64,000 nt of DNA from Hormiphora californensis (lineage: Eukaryota > Ctenophora > Tentaculata > Cydippida > Pleurobrachiidae): NCBI GenBank assembly GCA_020137815.1, contig CM035356.1:7375211-7439210 (forward strand), read 5' to 3'. Under the pieces are notes generated by a model. The model saw only the letters and a list, made by a program, of their open reading frames with translations. It did no database searches and was not told where the DNA came from. Each line of letters opens with the position of its first letter. Positions within the stretch are counted from its first letter, which is position 1. The position numbers and the translations under genes are program-made. Of the stretch, positions 61,425 to 64,000 are shown one piece after another.

Positions 61425-62150
61425 TTAATTACAAATCATATTGGGCAAATCCAGCTTTTTTGTGAACAACACAACTTTGGTATGAATAGGATTAAGTTTA
61501 TCCAGATTGGGTAGACCTCGTCCATCTTTCAGCCGGATATCCTCATACCTCGCTTCCTTTACCAATGTGTAATGGAGACTAGAGAAGATCCTCTGAGAAT
61601 AAAACCCAGAAGCCAAGAGGACGGTATGGGTGGCACCTTTCTCTCTTGCCAGCGCTTCAGATGCCTGAATCATCTTTTTCCCGAGCCCCATGCCCCTGGC
61701 CCTGGGTGCCACACAAAGAAAGGTACCGGTTAGCATTTTGGAACATTCAAGTGACTCAAAGAAATCCCTCGGTTGTTTCAATCCGACTGCCTCACAGATT
61801 GATGGCATTATGTTGGCATGGATCTCATGCCTCTCCTTATCAGTCAGCCACAATATCCCGTGGAATATCATTGTTAGGATGTTGTCTGCCACCGTATCTA
61901 TGATACTATCCTCTACAATAAGTCCAAACCGGATACCCACAACAGTGTTAGTATCGTTATCCACACACATGATACACGACCCCTCACCGATAATCCCTGC
62001 AACTACCAACTCCAGGAATTGATCCCGTTTCAGATCACATATCACGCAAATTGGTTCCTCATACCAAAAGTGGTTCATGAGATCCAGGATTTGAGAAAGC
62101 CGGACTGTTTCCGGTGGAATTGGCATGATTTCATATCGATCATCCTCCAT
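61425..62150 (-). CDS. GNAT-family N-acetyltransferase
   Basis: Intronless frame of 241 residues. GNAT enzymes move an acetyl group from acetyl-CoA to an amine. Motif A, the acetyl-CoA pyrophosphate loop, is clear at about residues 150-162: VAPRARGMGLGKKMI, with the R/Q-x-x-G-x-G/A pattern as RGMGLG. The strand before it reads LTGTFLCVAP, and the helix after it QASEALAREKGATHTVLLAS. The N-terminal half (SCIMCVDNDTNTVVGIRFGL) fits the beta-sheet of the fold. Length and layout are like the arylalkylamine/dopamine N-acetyltransferase-type GNATs of invertebrates, but the substrate cannot be read from sequence. No signal peptide; probably cytosolic. It is 160 bases downstream of a second GNAT gene on the same strand, pointing to tandem duplication followed by strong divergence. 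Confidence 0.85.
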   Translation of the reverse strand: MEDDRYEIMPIPPETVRLSQILDLMNHFWYEEPICVICDLKRDQFLELVVAGIIGEGSCIMCVDNDTNTVVGIRFGLIVEDSIIDTVADNILTMIFHGILWLTDKERHEIHANIMPSICEAVGLKQPRDFFESLECSKMLTGTFLCVAPRARGMGLGKKMIQASEALAREKGATHTVLLASGFYSQRIFSSLHYTLVKEARYEDIRLKDGRGLPNLDKLNPIHTKVVLFTKKLDLPNMICN

Positions 62151-62309
62151 GTCGGACTTTCACTAGAGGCTAGCAATATAGAGTTTTAGTAGCTGATGCT
62201 GCTTTTTAACACTACTATAAAGATGAGGGTTGAAAGATGCTGTGTTTACAGGGAGTTGTTTTTCTCAACATTAACTTTATCCTCAGGTGGTGGACCTGCT
62301 TGGCCTGGA

Positions 62310-63182
62310 TCAGAACCAGCCGTGTCCAGCCCGGGCAGCAGGATCATCAGGCCCATCATCAGCTGCAGAGGGCTCCTTAGTTGGTTGTTGTGGCAACAGT
62401 TCCTTCACAAACAACACACAAGATGTGTTCTCTCCCGGATCCATAATCAGGTGCTTTTCACCATCCTTCATATCAAGATAGCAGGCACTACGGAGGGCCG
62501 TGTAACCGCTTCTCCTAAATAGAGCCTCCGAGTGCTTGGTGGTGGTGATGGTAATGGTGAGATCAACCCCCTGACCAACTGCAACCTGCTCACTGCGCCT
62601 CACCAACTCTGTCCCTAGGCCCATGTTCCTAAAGTCACGTGACACACAAAGCAATGTGTTAGCTAGGACTCTCTTGGAATTTCTCTCCTTTGCTATCTCA
62701 TACAAATCATATTCAAGTGCCTTTACCACCGCATGGTGTATTACTTCTCGATCCGAGTGGAAGGGAGATAAGACAGTGGCAAGGGCCCCTTGAACTGACG
62801 CCCCCATTTTCACAAACACATCTTCCACATCAATCACCTCTGCCAGCCTCACCCCAATCACATTGTCTTCCTTGTCAGTAGCCATGACACACAACCCAAC
62901 CTCAATTAACCCTCGAATATAACGATCAAAGGACGGGTCTCGTTCAGCATTCACCGCAGCATCCAGAGGGTTATCAGGCAGGTACGCCTCCCCAAGAAGC
63001 CGGCAAATTTCAGAAGCCCTGCGGTAAGGTACAGGGTGGAATGTGATGCCAGCAAGGTCAAACCGGCCCCGGTGTATTTGTCCCTCAACTTTGTGAACCA
63101 GTTCATCAGCATTATGTACCAGATTTGTACCGGCCTCCCCAATTTTCTGTCCAAGGTTTTCCATAACACAAACGAGACACAA
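62310..63182 (-). CDS. GNAT-family N-acetyltransferase, longer paralogue
   Basis: Intronless frame of 290 residues. A second ATG at 63164 (MENLGQKIGEAG) is a plausible start, since the six residues before it add nothing recognisable. Motif A reads CVSRDFRNMGLGTELVRRSE, so the acetyl-CoA loop is RNMGLG; the preceding strand is RVLANTLLCVS. Unlike its neighbour it has an N-terminal extension (EAGTNLVHNADELVHKVEGQ) and a C-terminal tail rich in Pro, Ala and Asp (PAARAGHGWF). The cores share layout (ATDKEDNVIGVRLAEVID here, VDNDTNTVVGIRFGLIVED in the neighbour), supporting an old tandem duplication. The substrate is unknown. Confidence 0.83.
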   Translation of the reverse strand: MCLVCVMENLGQKIGEAGTNLVHNADELVHKVEGQIHRGRFDLAGITFHPVPYRRASEICRLLGEAYLPDNPLDAAVNAERDPSFDRYIRGLIEVGLCVMATDKEDNVIGVRLAEVIDVEDVFVKMGASVQGALATVLSPFHSDREVIHHAVVKALEYDLYEIAKERNSKRVLANTLLCVSRDFRNMGLGTELVRRSEQVAVGQGVDLTITITTTKHSEALFRRSGYTALRSACYLDMKDGEKHLIMDPGENTSCVLFVKELLPQQPTKEPSAADDGPDDPAARAGHGWF

Positions 63183-63559
63183 GACACAGACAGTAAAAAG
63201 AAGTGAGTGGAATGTAAACTAACTCTTTTTACGCTACGGAAAGTATGTAGTGAGATTGAGTGAGTGATTTGCTTACACACAAGTGAGACAAGTCTCATTT
63301 TACCTATTGGATGAATCAAGAATAGAAAGAAATTGTAAAATTAATCAAATAATGAGTCATGTTGCAGTGATACACACAGTGACTTAAATTGGATGTTGTA
63401 TTATGAAAACTGCGATACAAACAATATGAAATCTGTACTCAGGAGAGCCTGAGAAGTTTCTACTTTCTTACCTGTGTCCTGTTTCTTTTCTGAAATTGGA
63501 ACCCCTTTGACCTTTAAAAACTGTACGGCGGCGACGGTCGCCGACCCGATCTGAGCGCA

Positions 63560-64000
63560 CTTTCGCCGAGATACAAATACAATTAACTTTCATTTCCGCT
63601 TTGGGGACAAATCTATATAATAATTTCCAAAATGTTAGTCCGATAATTGTTTTCTCCCTACTCCTCCTACAGTTTTTGAGCTAGACCCCTGAAAATTTGT
63701 ACACTGGTACCTTGGACCAAGGCGGATGTAAGTACGGGCTCAGATTTTTGATCCGATCTTTACAGCAGTGACGTCACGGGGTGACGTCATTTCGACAAAA
63801 AGACTTACATTTTTCAAACGCTTCTAAGACCCTGAAAACGGCTCTAAATCAAAAAACTAACGCAATAGTGGGGAAAGAGAATCGTTTGAACTTCATTTTA
63901 CTTGATAGCGATTTCCCGTAACTCAATGTTTAAGGGTCGTAAATCGCGTCGGGAAAGTTAAAAATGCCCAAAATACGATATCTTTCACCGTAGCCACCCA
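63560..64000. repeat. Dispersed repeat, second copy, cut by window end
   Basis: Diverged relative of 35800-36070, again with GTGACGTCA sites (63768-63795). A CCGACCCGATCTGAG string just before it (63541) is shared with 17078. Confidence 0.6.

Overview
The window is eukaryotic nuclear DNA from an invertebrate animal. Genes are split by GT-AG introns, two rhodopsin-like GPCR genes and two GNAT acetyltransferase genes are single open frames, and there are LINEs, MITE-like elements, minisatellites and very many (GA/CT)n tracts. I cannot name the species or phylum; an early-branching lineage such as a sponge or cnidarian is a guess. Exon coordinates below were read by eye from reading frame, splice signals and agreement of intron phase.

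Layout. 618-5924 (+): 3' part of a gene ending in one LIM domain, its large intron filled with hairpins and a minisatellite. 7004-40986 (-): one long gene, convergent with the first, for a cytosolic carboxypeptidase of the CCP2/CCP3 (AGBL2/AGBL3) type. I can follow 25 coding exons whose phases all agree. Its intron 20168-37504 (17.3 kb) holds two opposite-strand GPCR genes (21647-22474 and 34386-35396), an 8.2 kb non-LTR retrotransposon with a 14-bp target duplication (23689-31933), a 5'-truncated second LINE (33126-33677) and inverted-repeat elements. 42317-49428 (-): exons of one, perhaps two, unrecognised genes. 52123-52430 (+): last exon of another unrecognised gene. 53291-60519 (-): a further unrecognised gene. 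61425-62150 and 62310-63182 (-): two GNAT acetyltransferase genes in tandem. The region 55-60 kb also holds a 1 kb fold-back repeat, a clover-leaf-like hairpin cluster, and a 1.2 kb inverted-repeat element with a telomere-like core, itself interrupted by a 182-bp TA-flanked element whose empty site survives in the other arm.

Three themes cut across the annotation. (1) Tandem repeats here often contain a copy of a neighbouring exon edge with its splice site: the 26-copy minisatellite at 51195-52150 is built from the acceptor and first codons of the exon that follows, and similar small duplications occur at many exons of the carboxypeptidase gene. (2) Short DNA-transposon-like elements sit on or beside splice donors; one (8388-8492) duplicated a donor as its 8-bp target site. 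(3) Four single-base frame breaks in otherwise conserved exons lie in homopolymers, and several patches are homopolymer-inflated, so assembly error is as likely as gene decay.
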